Below are positions 7,005 through 13,978 of a stretch of DNA of 19,992 nt, piece after piece; the stretch's first letter is position 1; each line of letters starts with the position of its first letter. The DNA comes from Candidatus Altarchaeales archaeon (GTDB lineage: Archaea > Altiarchaeota > Altiarchaeia > IMC4 > QMZM01): contig QMZM01000007.1 of NCBI GenBank assembly GCA_003663175.1, positions 1 through 19,992 of the forward strand. The letters are read 5' to 3'. Made by a program: the position numbers and the translations under genes. Under the pieces are notes generated by a model. The model was not told the origin of the DNA and ran no database searches. It saw only the letters and a list, made by a program, of their open reading frames with translations.

Positions 7005-8236
7005 CTTATATAGACCTAAATTACACTCCAAAGGGGGATGATTTGATATGCAAATTCTATATTGAACCGGGGAATGGTAGTTCTATTGAAAATTCCTCAA
7101 ATGATGTTGCTGCCGAATCATCGATTGGAACATGGACAGAGATAGTTACAATGGAGCCAGAGATCGCAAAGAAATTAAAGCCAAGAGTGTTTGAGATCGA
7201 TAAATCAAGGAATGAGATAAGAATTGCGTACCCATCAGAACTCTTTGAATATGGAAATATGCCACAGATTCTCAGCTGTGTTGCCGGGAATGTATTTGGA
7301 ATGAAATCTGTTAGGAATCTGAGACTATTGGATATAGAATTCCCGAGGGAATTGGTCAAATCCTTTAAGGGTCCGGGATTTGGAATTCAAGGAATTAGAA
7401 AGATTCTTAGAATTAAGGAGAGACCATTACTTGGCACGATAATAAAACCAAAGGTGGGCCTGAATTCAGAGAAACACGCAAGAGTTGCCTATGAATCATG
7501 GGTTGGTGGGTGTGATATTGTGAAGGATGATGAAAATCTAACAAATCAGAGATTTAATCCATTCAGGGAGAGGGTGAAAAAAACACTAAGAATGAGAGAA
7601 AGGGCTGAAGATGAAACCGGAGATGTGAAGGTATATATGCCAAATATAACCGCGGAAACAACGGAGATGATAAGGAGGGCTAAATTTGTAGAAGAGGTTG
7701 GAGGAAGATATGTAATGATTGATATTATAACATGTGGTTTTTCTGCACTTCAGAGCATAAGAGATTTAGACCTAAAAATAGTTATTCACGCCCATAGAGC
7801 GATGCATGCGGCATTTACAAGAAATAGAAAACACGGGATCTCGATGCTTACAATTGCAAAGATTTCAAGGCTCATTGGTGTTGACCAATTACATATCGGC
7901 ACGGCTGTGGGTAAGATGGAGGGTCCAAGAAATGAAGTAATTTCAATAAAGGATGCACTAATCAGGGATTTCTTTAACATAAAACCGGTGTTTCCCGTTT
8001 GTTCTGGCGGTCTTCATCCGGGATTGGTGCCAGAACTTATGAGGATATTGGGCAATGACATAATAATTCAAGCTGGCGGTGGCATTCATGGACATCCAAA
8101 TGGGACAGAGAGTGGAGCGATGGCAATGAAACAGGCAATAGATGCTGCGATGAAGGGAATTAGCCTTGAGCAGTATAAAGATGAGCATAAGGAACTGGAA
8201 ATTGCACTAAGGAAGTGGGCCGGGAGTGGAAAATGA
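7001..8236 (+). CDS. rbcL: Ribulose-bisphosphate carboxylase large chain, archaeal form III-like
   Basis: 411 residues. All active-site positions of true RuBisCO are present (spinach number in brackets): E39 (60), T44-W45-T46 (65-67), N97 (123), K149 (175) and K151 (177) in GTIIKPKVG, the carbamylated K175 (201) with D177/E178 (203/204) in VKDDEN, H265-R266 (294/295), H298 (327), K305 (334) in GTAVGKMEG, S335-G336-G337 (379-381), and G359-G361 in the QAGGGIHGHP loop. This rules out form IV (RuBisCO-like) proteins. Known archaeal form III enzymes feed the AMP/nucleoside salvage route via ribose-1,5-bisphosphate. The start overlaps the hisB stop and the stop overlaps the next gene (both ATGA). 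Assignment between form III and II/III rests on overall resemblance and needs a tree. Confidence 0.94.
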   Translation: MTYIDLNYTPKGDDLICKFYIEPGNGSSIENSSNDVAAESSIGTWTEIVTMEPEIAKKLKPRVFEIDKSRNEIRIAYPSELFEYGNMPQILSCVAGNVFGMKSVRNLRLLDIEFPRELVKSFKGPGFGIQGIRKILRIKERPLLGTIIKPKVGLNSEKHARVAYESWVGGCDIVKDDENLTNQRFNPFRERVKKTLRMRERAEDETGDVKVYMPNITAETTEMIRRAKFVEEVGGRYVMIDIITCGFSALQSIRDLDLKIVIHAHRAMHAAFTRNRKHGISMLTIAKISRLIGVDQLHIGTAVGKMEGPRNEVISIKDALIRDFFNIKPVFPVCSGGLHPGLVPELMRILGNDIIIQAGGGIHGHPNGTESGAMAMKQAIDAAMKGISLEQYKDEHKELEIALRKWAGSGK

Positions 8237-9111
8237 AGGAGCAAATCGAAAGAGCAATTGAACATATCTCGGAGACAAATTTAGTAAGGAGAATATTTTG
8301 GCATATGGATGATAAAGTGAGGGATCTCAGATACGGAATCCAGCAGGGTGATGACGCGATTATTGTGGGGAAGTTGGTTATAAATATAGAGGGTCCCTAT
8401 CCGTTGAAGATTGGGAGGAAAACCGGTTTAATTCACACATGCTCAGATATTGTTGTGATGGGTGGCAGGCCATTATTTGCATTAAATTCGATACAATTAG
8501 ATAAGTTAGATGATAGTAAAGAGATATTCGAGGATTTAAAGAGACAGAGTATTGGCTTAAATGTTCCAATAATCGGTGGAAATACCCAACTTGAAACTAA
8601 TTTGGAGCCGTGCATCTCCTTTACTGTCGTGGGTGAACTTATCGGGGAGCCGATATCGGATTCTAATGCCAAAAGGGATGACAGGATATTGATGCTCGGG
8701 GAGATTATTGAGGGCGATATAGGACAAAGAATTTATAGGGCAAAGGTAAAATTTGATACATTTCTGAATTTGATAAAAAATAACATAAAGATAAATGCAT
8801 CAAAGGACTGCTCGAGAGGGGGGTGGTTCGGAAACCTGACAGAAATGCTAATAAAATCAAAAAAGGGCATACAAATCACAAGCGTTCCGTATCCAAATAT
8901 TGGCAGATATATGGGCACATATCTTCTCTCTGTTCCGGAGAATATGGTTAAGAGGGTATTGGAAATATCCGCAAGACACAAATGCCCGGTTGTTGAGATA
9001 GGAAGAATTACGGACGAATTAAAGATTAGCATCGGCGACGAAGTATTTGTTGATGAAAAGGAAATGTATGAATTGATAAGGAAATTTCCCTATAAAAAAC
9101 CCAAAAAATAA
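8233..9111 (+). CDS. PurM/ThiL/SelD-superfamily (AIR synthase-related) ATP-binding protein
   Basis: 292 residues from ATG 8233, chosen because it overlaps the RuBisCO TGA as ATGA and is preceded by GGGAG; GTG 8215 is a weaker alternative. N-terminal AIRS domain: GDDAIIV at 39-45 (the ThiL-like Asp pair that binds Mg-ATP), CSDIVVMGGRP at 70-80, then PIIGGNTQLE at 112-121. The C-terminal AIRS_C half contains KDCSRGGWFGNLTEML and finishes PVVEIGRITDELKISIGD. The family covers AIR synthase, thiamine-phosphate kinase, selenophosphate synthase, HypE and methanogenesis marker 2-like proteins. The ATP-binding fold is clear but the substrate is not. Co-translation with RuBisCO and HisB suggests a phosphorylated sugar or purine-like substrate (inference). 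Confidence 0.82.
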   Translation: MKEQIERAIEHISETNLVRRIFWHMDDKVRDLRYGIQQGDDAIIVGKLVINIEGPYPLKIGRKTGLIHTCSDIVVMGGRPLFALNSIQLDKLDDSKEIFEDLKRQSIGLNVPIIGGNTQLETNLEPCISFTVVGELIGEPISDSNAKRDDRILMLGEIIEGDIGQRIYRAKVKFDTFLNLIKNNIKINASKDCSRGGWFGNLTEMLIKSKKGIQITSVPYPNIGRYMGTYLLSVPENMVKRVLEISARHKCPVVEIGRITDELKISIGDEVFVDEKEMYELIRKFPYKKPKK

Positions 9112-9116
9112 AGACT

Positions 9117-9677
9117 CTAAATTCCTGTAATACCTCTATCCTCCCTTATCTTCATTTGCTTAAGAATCAGTTTGTATGGCTTCTCCGGATCAGGGACATT
9201 ATCGAGTGTCAATTCTAATCCGGGCCCACCGGCAACATCTATCAAAATATCCCCGACATCCGCAATACTCTCATAGAACGACTTTCTGAGTTCTATATTC
9301 TGTATCTTACTGTATGGCACACCATCAATGTGCTTAGTAAATATGCCACTCCTCGCAAGAACGCGGTTGTTTGTTATATAATATCTCCTCGAGTAATGCC
9401 TGTAGATTGTTCCAAGAGCCATCAGAAGAACCGCAATTATGATAAATATACCGAAACCGACGAACACGAGTCTTGAAAATTTTATTGGACCGATCGCCGG
9501 ATTTGGAACGAGGATCGCTAAGATAAAAAAGACGATGGCAATTAAAATTAGGATACCCATCATTATAAAACTCTGCAACTCGATATACCATGACTGAAAC
9601 ATACTCATCAGTATCTTCTCATTTGGCATCAGATCCTCCTCTCTAAGCTCCGTTAATTTCTCCAACGACTCTAACAT
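9117..9677 (-). CDS. Membrane protein with bacterial-type PH domain (bPH2, DUF304/YdbT-like)
   Basis: 186 residues. A charged cytosolic N-terminus (about 1-35) containing LMPNEKILMSM is followed by two membrane helices (about 36-58 and 68-90), and then a bPH2 domain starting RRYYITNNRVLARSGIFTKHIDGVPYSKIQNIELRKSF, which is the classic signature of this family (Y.IT..RV....G......I.Y..I..I). The overall plan, two helices then one PH domain, is that of the small YdbS-type proteins. Function is unknown; membrane association is certain, a role in envelope or secretion stress is only suggested by related bacterial operons. It lies convergent to the PurM-like gene (five bases apart) and divergent from the M50-like gene. 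Confidence 0.85.
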   Translation of the reverse strand: MLESLEKLTELREEDLMPNEKILMSMFQSWYIELQSFIMMGILILIAIVFFILAILVPNPAIGPIKFSRLVFVGFGIFIIIAVLLMALGTIYRHYSRRYYITNNRVLARSGIFTKHIDGVPYSKIQNIELRKSFYESIADVGDILIDVAGGPGLELTLDNVPDPEKPYKLILKQMKIREDRGITGI

Positions 9678-9700
9678 TTTTATCTTATTGATTAATATTA

Positions 9701-9710
9701 GATTTATTAA
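9701..9710 (-). promoter_or_regulatory. Candidate TATA box for the PH-domain gene
   Basis: On the minus strand this reads TTAATAAATC, centred about 28 bases before the ATG at 9677, which would give an almost leaderless transcript. The surrounding DNA is very AT-rich, so neighbouring matches cannot be excluded. Confidence 0.35.
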
Positions 9711-9861
9711 TTTCGTTTAAATAATTGGTCCCAATAAATATAAAAATTTAGGTTTGGAAATCAAATAGATATTAAAAACTGACCAATACTACAAATACTA
9801 CAAATACGATGTATTCCTCGGTAAATTTTGCACGGCTCCGTTTTAATTTTTTTGTTTGAAG

Positions 9862-10554
9862 ATGGCTTCGGTGGAATTTTTGTCAGACATTATTGAGTTA
9901 TTATTGCCGTTGTTTCTTATTATAGTGATGATATTATCTGTCATAGTCATAGTTAGCGTGTTGAGCATTTTATTGGAATTTCTATTTTCTGTATTCGATG
10001 TTGTAATCACAATATGGATAACCGCAAATTCTATGCTAAATTTACTTGCAATTTTTGACATTCTCTACATATTGACCTTCCCGGGGATCATTTTCCATGA
10101 AACCTCTCATTATCTCATGTGCAGAATTCTCGGTGTGAGGGTAAGGGAGGTGAAATTCTTCAAGTTGGGACATGTTCTCGGATATGTGAGACATGAGGAG
10201 GTCGAGAGTTTTACAAAGAATTTCCTCATAATAGTTGCCCCATTCATTGGCAACTCATTGATTAGTGTTTTGTGTTTTTCAATAATATTATTCTTTAGTC
10301 CAGAATTCTGGATATCCGTATTTTTATTCTGGCTTGGGATGGCATCTGCCATGCACGCCGCTCCAAGCAATCCAGACGCTCAGGCACTGTGGTATGAAAC
10401 TAAGAGAGAAATAAAGAGGAGGAATTATTTTGCAGTTATCGGCTATCCCGTATCATTAATTATTATTATGAGCAATGTTCTTGGCGGTTATCTCTGGGAT
10501 ATGATATATGGATTCGCATTATTTGGAATTGTATTTCTTGTAAAAATCCTATAA
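9862..10554 (+). CDS. M50-like/DUF3267-like membrane metalloprotease homologue
   Basis: About 230 residues from ATG 9862 (TTG 9856 is a possible upstream start). The N-terminal half is one or two long hydrophobic helices (about 8-47 and 48-75). The zinc motif HETSH (HExxH, residues 79-83) sits at the end of a hydrophobic segment in PGIIFHETSHYLMCRILG. A second membrane block follows around LIIVAPFIGNSLISVLCF, then HAAPSNPDAQALW, in the position of the second metal-binding region of site-2-like proteases, although the canonical NxxPxxxxDG is replaced by SNPDAQAL. Two more membrane segments end the protein. No PDZ domain is present. It is probably an intramembrane or membrane-associated protease; activity is not proven by sequence. 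Confidence 0.72.
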   Translation: MASVEFLSDIIELLLPLFLIIVMILSVIVIVSVLSILLEFLFSVFDVVITIWITANSMLNLLAIFDILYILTFPGIIFHETSHYLMCRILGVRVREVKFFKLGHVLGYVRHEEVESFTKNFLIIVAPFIGNSLISVLCFSIILFFSPEFWISVFLFWLGMASAMHAAPSNPDAQALWYETKREIKRRNYFAVIGYPVSLIIIMSNVLGGYLWDMIYGFALFGIVFLVKIL

Positions 10555-10562
10555 ATTAATCG

Positions 10563-11423
10563 ATGAAGAAGCCGAGGTCTCTGAAGGACGCACTAAAACA
10601 TAAATTAAATGATAATGAACTAAGACTCGTTCCGAGGGCATTTGATATTATTGGAGATATTGCAGTAATTGAGATTCCGGATGAGTTGAGTGATAGGAAA
10701 CACATAATAGGAGAAACCCTTATAGATATATTCAAGAATATAAATGTCGTCGCAAACAAGATAGAGAAAATTAATACGGAATTTAGAACAAGAAACCTCG
10801 AGATAATTGCTGGGGAGAATAGAACGGAGACGATTCATAAGGAATACAATTGTCTATACAAGTTGGACATTACCAAGGCATACTTTTCTCCGAGACTTGG
10901 AAATGAGAGGTTTAGAATAGCATCCCAGGTAAAGAGGAATGAGAGGGTCTTGGTTATGTTTGCGGGTGTTGGTCCATATGCGATATTAATAGCGAAAATT
11001 TCAAAGCCGAGAGAGGTCTGTGCGATAGAATTGAATCCAGTAGCATTTGAGTACATGTTAGAAAATATAAAATTGAATAGGGTCGAGGTGAGGGCATTTA
11101 ATGGAGATGTTAGGGAAATTACGCCGAGAATTGGAAAATTTGACAGAATTGTTATGCCATTACCAAAGGATGCGGGGAATTTTCTCGATATCGCTTTGCC
11201 CGCATTGAATAAAAATGGAATAATTCACTTCTATGATTTCTCAGAGAGTGAGAGAATGTCAATAGAGAAGGTAAAAAAAATCTGCAGAAGACTCGGATAT
11301 GAGATAGAAATCCTAAATTCTGTCAGGTGTGGCTCGTACTCCCCAAGGATTTATAGGATATGTATCGATTTTAGGCTAACTTCACAACCCGATGAACATG
11401 ATAGAAAGAGGGACATGAGGTAA
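10563..11423 (+). CDS. trm5: tRNA (guanine(37)-N1)-methyltransferase, Trm5 family
   Basis: 286 residues. The D2 domain shows VPRAFDIIGDIAVIEIPDEL (residues 23-42), EFRTRNLEIIAGENRTETIHKE (73-94) and YFSPRLGNERFRIA (107-120). The SAM-binding Rossmann domain begins with FAGVGPYA (133-140), followed by AIELNPVAFEYMLENIKLN. The catalytic loop reads IVMPLPKDAGNFL, with MPLP where the best-studied Trm5 enzymes have MNLP; it is not the MGYV of Taw2, which supports methyltransferase activity. m1G37 prevents frameshifting and is the entry to wyosine in archaea. It lies eight bases after the M50-like gene, probably in the same transcript, and is convergent with Hsp20. Confidence 0.9.
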   Translation: MKKPRSLKDALKHKLNDNELRLVPRAFDIIGDIAVIEIPDELSDRKHIIGETLIDIFKNINVVANKIEKINTEFRTRNLEIIAGENRTETIHKEYNCLYKLDITKAYFSPRLGNERFRIASQVKRNERVLVMFAGVGPYAILIAKISKPREVCAIELNPVAFEYMLENIKLNRVEVRAFNGDVREITPRIGKFDRIVMPLPKDAGNFLDIALPALNKNGIIHFYDFSESERMSIEKVKKICRRLGYEIEILNSVRCGSYSPRIYRICIDFRLTSQPDEHDRKRDMR

Positions 11424-11450
11424 TTTGTGGTGTGAATATGCTCGTTTAAC

Positions 11451-11834
11451 TCACTTTATGTCAATTTTCCTCTTCCTTATGCGCTTCGGTAATCTTATCT
11501 CTAATATCCCATCCTTAAATCTGGATCGCGCCTTCTCCGGGATTATATTTGAAGGTAATTCAATTATCTTGTGAAATGATTCGAATTCGATGCCTTTCTG
11601 GATTCTTCCCAATCCTTCGCATCTGTACTTCCTACACATCTGTGCCTTAACCTCCAATATCCTTTCCGTTAGGTAGATATCAATGTCCTCCTTCCTGACA
11701 TATGGCAGATCCATTGTGATAATTATCTCATCCCCGAGGTCTTCGATATGAATCAATGGCTCCAACGATTTTGTATGGATATTATGACTCCAACTGAATA
11801 CCCTTCCAAATATTCTCGGCAATTTATCTGTCAT
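11451..11834 (-). CDS. hsp20: Small heat shock protein, Hsp20/alpha-crystallin family
   Basis: ATP-independent holdase chaperone, 127 residues, a short member of the family. The alpha-crystallin domain runs from PLIHIEDLGDEIIITMDLP (about 26-44) through KEDIDIYLTERILEVKAQ to the signature GILEIRLPK near the C-terminus. The tail RKIDIK supplies an I-x-I motif of the kind used for oligomer assembly. A Cys-rich spot (MCRKYRCEG) is unusual for this family. It is the last gene of a minus-strand operon after a NifU-domain protein and a proteasome assembly chaperone, nine bases downstream of the latter. Confidence 0.92.
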   Translation of the reverse strand: MTDKLPRIFGRVFSWSHNIHTKSLEPLIHIEDLGDEIIITMDLPYVRKEDIDIYLTERILEVKAQMCRKYRCEGLGRIQKGIEFESFHKIIELPSNIIPEKARSRFKDGILEIRLPKRIRKRKIDIK

Positions 11835-11843
11835 TTTTAAATT

Positions 11844-12599
11844 TTATCTATACATCATTGGAATTTCTTTCTCATGCATTTTTTCCATCTTCTTCATGAC
11901 ATCTTCGGTTCTCTTCATCAAATCGCGTGCGGTTATCCTTATTTCCTCAGCCTTCTCAAGGAGCAATTTGACATCAATCTTCATCTTTAAAATTTTGCTT
12001 ATCGCATTTATTATCGATGCCGCCGCCCCCGGGTCCGGGTACTTATAATGAGACTCTGCCATTAAATACACCGCATTAATTCCCTTTTCCATGCACTTCT
12101 TCAGCATTATTCCCGATGGTCCAACGATCAAGCCATCCTCAAACATCTCTATCTTATTTTTCCTTAAAACACCATCAAGCCTCTTGCTTGTGGATACACC
12201 ATAAACCTTGGGCTTATCTATCTCCAGTCTATTTGGATGTGGAATCCCGCCAATTGAAATAACAAGTTCTAATTTATTCGATTTGAACCATTCTGTGAGC
12301 GATTCCATCAATGGATTTATCATGTCTGGGGATATTGGAACCTCAGATATAACAACACCAATTTCATTATTTGCATAGATTCTTATCGGCGACATGGGGC
12401 GATGCTTATGAACGACCACTATTGGTGGAAATATATCAGAATTTATTTCTGCGATTTCCTTCAATTTCAGTTGGTCTATTAGATGAGCGGAGGCAATACT
12501 TCCAACCAATCCAACATCTGGTAAACCAAGAATTATGGAATTTCCCTCAAATCTTGAAATCTCCTTAATTTCAATCATATTCTCCTTCTTTTCATCCAT
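11844..12599 (-). CDS. Proteasome assembly chaperone PbaB-like (PAC2 family) with HbYX-like C-terminus
   Basis: PAC2-family protein, about 251 residues. Core motifs: NSIILGLPDVGLVGSIASAHLI, IFPPIVVVHKHRPMSPIRIY, ELVISIGGIPHP and the AESHYKYPDPGAA segment typical of archaeal PbaB homologues. A helical tail (about the last 45 residues) ends in MYR, which fits the hydrophobic-Tyr-any (HbYX) motif that docks into proteasome alpha-ring pockets. Start is uncertain. ATG 12599 is used; TTG 12626 would overlap the preceding gene by 14 bases, and ATG 12578 (MIEIKEIS) aligns best with the family and has AAGGAG just upstream, though only three bases away. Known PbaB proteins assist 20S assembly or act as chaperones; the neighbouring Hsp20 gene agrees with a proteostasis role. 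Confidence 0.88.
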   Translation of the reverse strand: MDEKKENMIEIKEISRFEGNSIILGLPDVGLVGSIASAHLIDQLKLKEIAEINSDIFPPIVVVHKHRPMSPIRIYANNEIGVVISEVPISPDMINPLMESLTEWFKSNKLELVISIGGIPHPNRLEIDKPKVYGVSTSKRLDGVLRKNKIEMFEDGLIVGPSGIMLKKCMEKGINAVYLMAESHYKYPDPGAAASIINAISKILKMKIDVKLLLEKAEEIRITARDLMKRTEDVMKKMEKMHEKEIPMMYR

Positions 12600-12612
12600 T
12601 TTTTCTAAAAAC

Positions 12613-12843
12613 TCAAACGGTTTCAACCCTCTCTATCTCCGGTACATTTCTCTTTATCGTCGTCTCAACGAGGTTCTTCATTGTCATTTGCGATAATGGA
12701 CAACCAGCACATGCTCCCTGGAGCTTTACCCTTACGACATTATCTTTGATCTCCACGACCTCTATGTCCCCGCCATCTCTCCGCAATGCGGGTCTTATAC
12801 CATCGAGAACTTTTTCTACCCTGCTCCTCGTTTTCGTGTTCAT
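12613..12843 (-). CDS. NifU C-terminal domain (Nfu-type) iron-sulfur carrier
   Basis: 76 residues, consisting of the Nfu domain alone: VEKVLDGIRPALRRDGGDIEVVEI, then the Fe-S ligating CxxC at C45 and C48 in GACAGCPLSQMTMKNLVE, ending VPEIERVETV. Single-domain Nfu proteins carry and transfer [4Fe-4S] clusters. It is the first gene of the operon with the PbaB-like and Hsp20 genes. A minus-strand TATA box at 12859-12871 would make it leaderless. Confidence 0.93.
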   Translation of the reverse strand: MNTKTRSRVEKVLDGIRPALRRDGGDIEVVEIKDNVVRVKLQGACAGCPLSQMTMKNLVETTIKRNVPEIERVETV

Positions 12844-12858
12844 TTTTTATCTATTAAG

Positions 12859-12871
12859 AATTTTAATAAGA
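12859..12871 (-). promoter_or_regulatory. TATA box for the nfu-PAC2-hsp20 operon
   Basis: On the minus strand CTTATTAAAATTC is centred about 23 bases before the ATG at 12843, consistent with a leaderless or nearly leaderless transcript. It is divergent from the radB promoter in the same 102-base gap. Confidence 0.45.
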
Positions 12872-12906
12872 AAAATAAGAAAAATTAAAGAACATATGGA
12901 AATTGA

Positions 12907-12914
12907 TTTATATT
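12907..12914 (+). promoter_or_regulatory. TATA box for the radB-to-carA operon
   Basis: TTTATATT is centred about 35 bases before ATG 12946, giving a predicted leader of roughly ten bases. No other promoter-like gap exists before carA ends, so this is the likely promoter for all six genes. Confidence 0.5.
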
Positions 12915-12945
12915 TTTATGTAGAAAAATAATTTTACATTTTAGA

Positions 12946-13635
12946 ATGATTACCATTGAGAGGGGATTTGATGTGTTGCTTGGTGGATTGAAGTCGGGAC
13001 ATATAACACAGATCTATGGCGCTCCCGCATCTGGCAAGACGAATTTGGCATTAATTGCGACAAATTCCGCATTAAGAAATGGAAGAGTCATCTATATAGA
13101 CTCCGAGGGTGGATTCTCTATCGAAAGATTAAAACAGATATCAGGAGACGACCCCAATAAATTTTTAAGAAATGTTATGCTCATAGAACCGACAGAATTT
13201 GATGAGCAGAAAGTTGCAATAAGGAAATTAAATGACATAGTTCCAAATTCAAATGTAAAATTAATTGTTGTGGATTCAATAGGGGCGCTCTACAGATTGG
13301 AGGAGAATAGAGACATTAGAGAACTGGGCAGATTATTTGCACAATTATTAAGAATTTCAAGAAGATATAATGTTCCAGTGCTTGTAACGAATCAGGTATA
13401 CACCGATATAGAAACAGGAAGAATCATCCCGGTCGGTAGCGATGTAACGAGATACTGGTCGAAGATAATTATAGAACTCAAAATAGATTATGAAGAGAAT
13501 ACGAGGATTGCTATCATAAGAAGACATAAATTCCTCCCGGAGGGATTGAGAATCGAGTTTAGAATCATAGACAGTGGAATTGAGATAATTAATTCGGATA
13601 TTATGAATGAAATCGAAATTTATAGTCAAAAATGA
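12946..13635 (+). CDS. radB: DNA repair and recombination protein RadB
   Basis: RecA/RadA paralogue of euryarchaea, 229 residues, consisting of the ATPase core without the N-terminal helix-hairpin-helix domain, the normal RadB layout. It shows FDVLLGGLKSGHITQIYGAP, Walker A GAPASGKT at 25-32, the IDSEGGFS segment at 51-58, Walker B KLIVVD ending at D110, and the PVLVTNQVYTD loop. The C-terminal part reads IIIELKIDY and RRHKFLPEGLRIEFRI. RadB acts as a RadA mediator in recombination. Its stop overlaps the cupin gene start as ATGA. Confidence 0.92.
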   Translation: MITIERGFDVLLGGLKSGHITQIYGAPASGKTNLALIATNSALRNGRVIYIDSEGGFSIERLKQISGDDPNKFLRNVMLIEPTEFDEQKVAIRKLNDIVPNSNVKLIVVDSIGALYRLEENRDIRELGRLFAQLLRISRRYNVPVLVTNQVYTDIETGRIIPVGSDVTRYWSKIIIELKIDYEENTRIAIIRRHKFLPEGLRIEFRIIDSGIEIINSDIMNEIEIYSQK

Positions 13636-13976
13636 AATTAATAGATGTTAAGATTGTTGAAAAGCCATGGGGTAGAGAGATTTGGTTTGCATATGAGAAG
13701 GAATATGCTGGGAAGATTCTTGAGTTGAGGAAGGGCACAAGAACGAGTCTCCACTATCATAAGAGGAAGAGAGAGACCATGTATGTACTTGATGGGAGGG
13801 TTATAATCTATTCAGAAAAAAATGATGAAATCAGGTTGAAGAGCGGTAATGCAATAACCATAAATCCCGGGGATAGGCACAGAATTTATGCAGAAGAAGA
13901 CACAAAAATCCTCGAGGTAAGCACTCCGGAACTGAACGATGTTGTAAGGGTAGAGGATGATTATGGTAGAGATTGA
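13632..13976 (+). CDS. Cupin-domain protein, mannose-6-phosphate-isomerase type
   Basis: 114 residues, a single cupin barrel beginning VEKPWGREIWFA, the start typical of type II phosphomannose isomerase cupins. Motif 1 gives likely metal ligands H41, H43 and E48 in SLHYHKRKRETMYVLDG, and motif 2 gives H83 in NPGDRHRI. It is a sugar- or small-molecule-binding cupin; related short proteins are annotated as sugar isomerases or as domains of mannose-1-phosphate guanylyltransferase. Substrate cannot be assigned. It overlaps radB by four bases and ends three bases before the purA ATG. Confidence 0.82.
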   Translation: MKLIDVKIVEKPWGREIWFAYEKEYAGKILELRKGTRTSLHYHKRKRETMYVLDGRVIIYSEKNDEIRLKSGNAITINPGDRHRIYAEEDTKILEVSTPELNDVVRVEDDYGRD

Positions 13977-13978
13977 GA

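Noticed and set aside
7001..8236. RuBisCO-like (form IV) protein without carboxylase activity
   Set aside because: All positions checked, including the carbamylated Lys, its Asp/Glu partners and the loop 6 Lys, match true RuBisCO.
9788..9805. Tandem repeat ACTACAAAT x2 as a repeat array
   Set aside because: Two nine-base copies in AT-rich DNA are too few to claim an array; mentioned only as a possible operator.
13973..13978. TTG 13973 as the purA start
   Set aside because: ATG 13979 gives the normal family N-terminus MVTIVVGGHFGDEGKGK and is only six bases further on.
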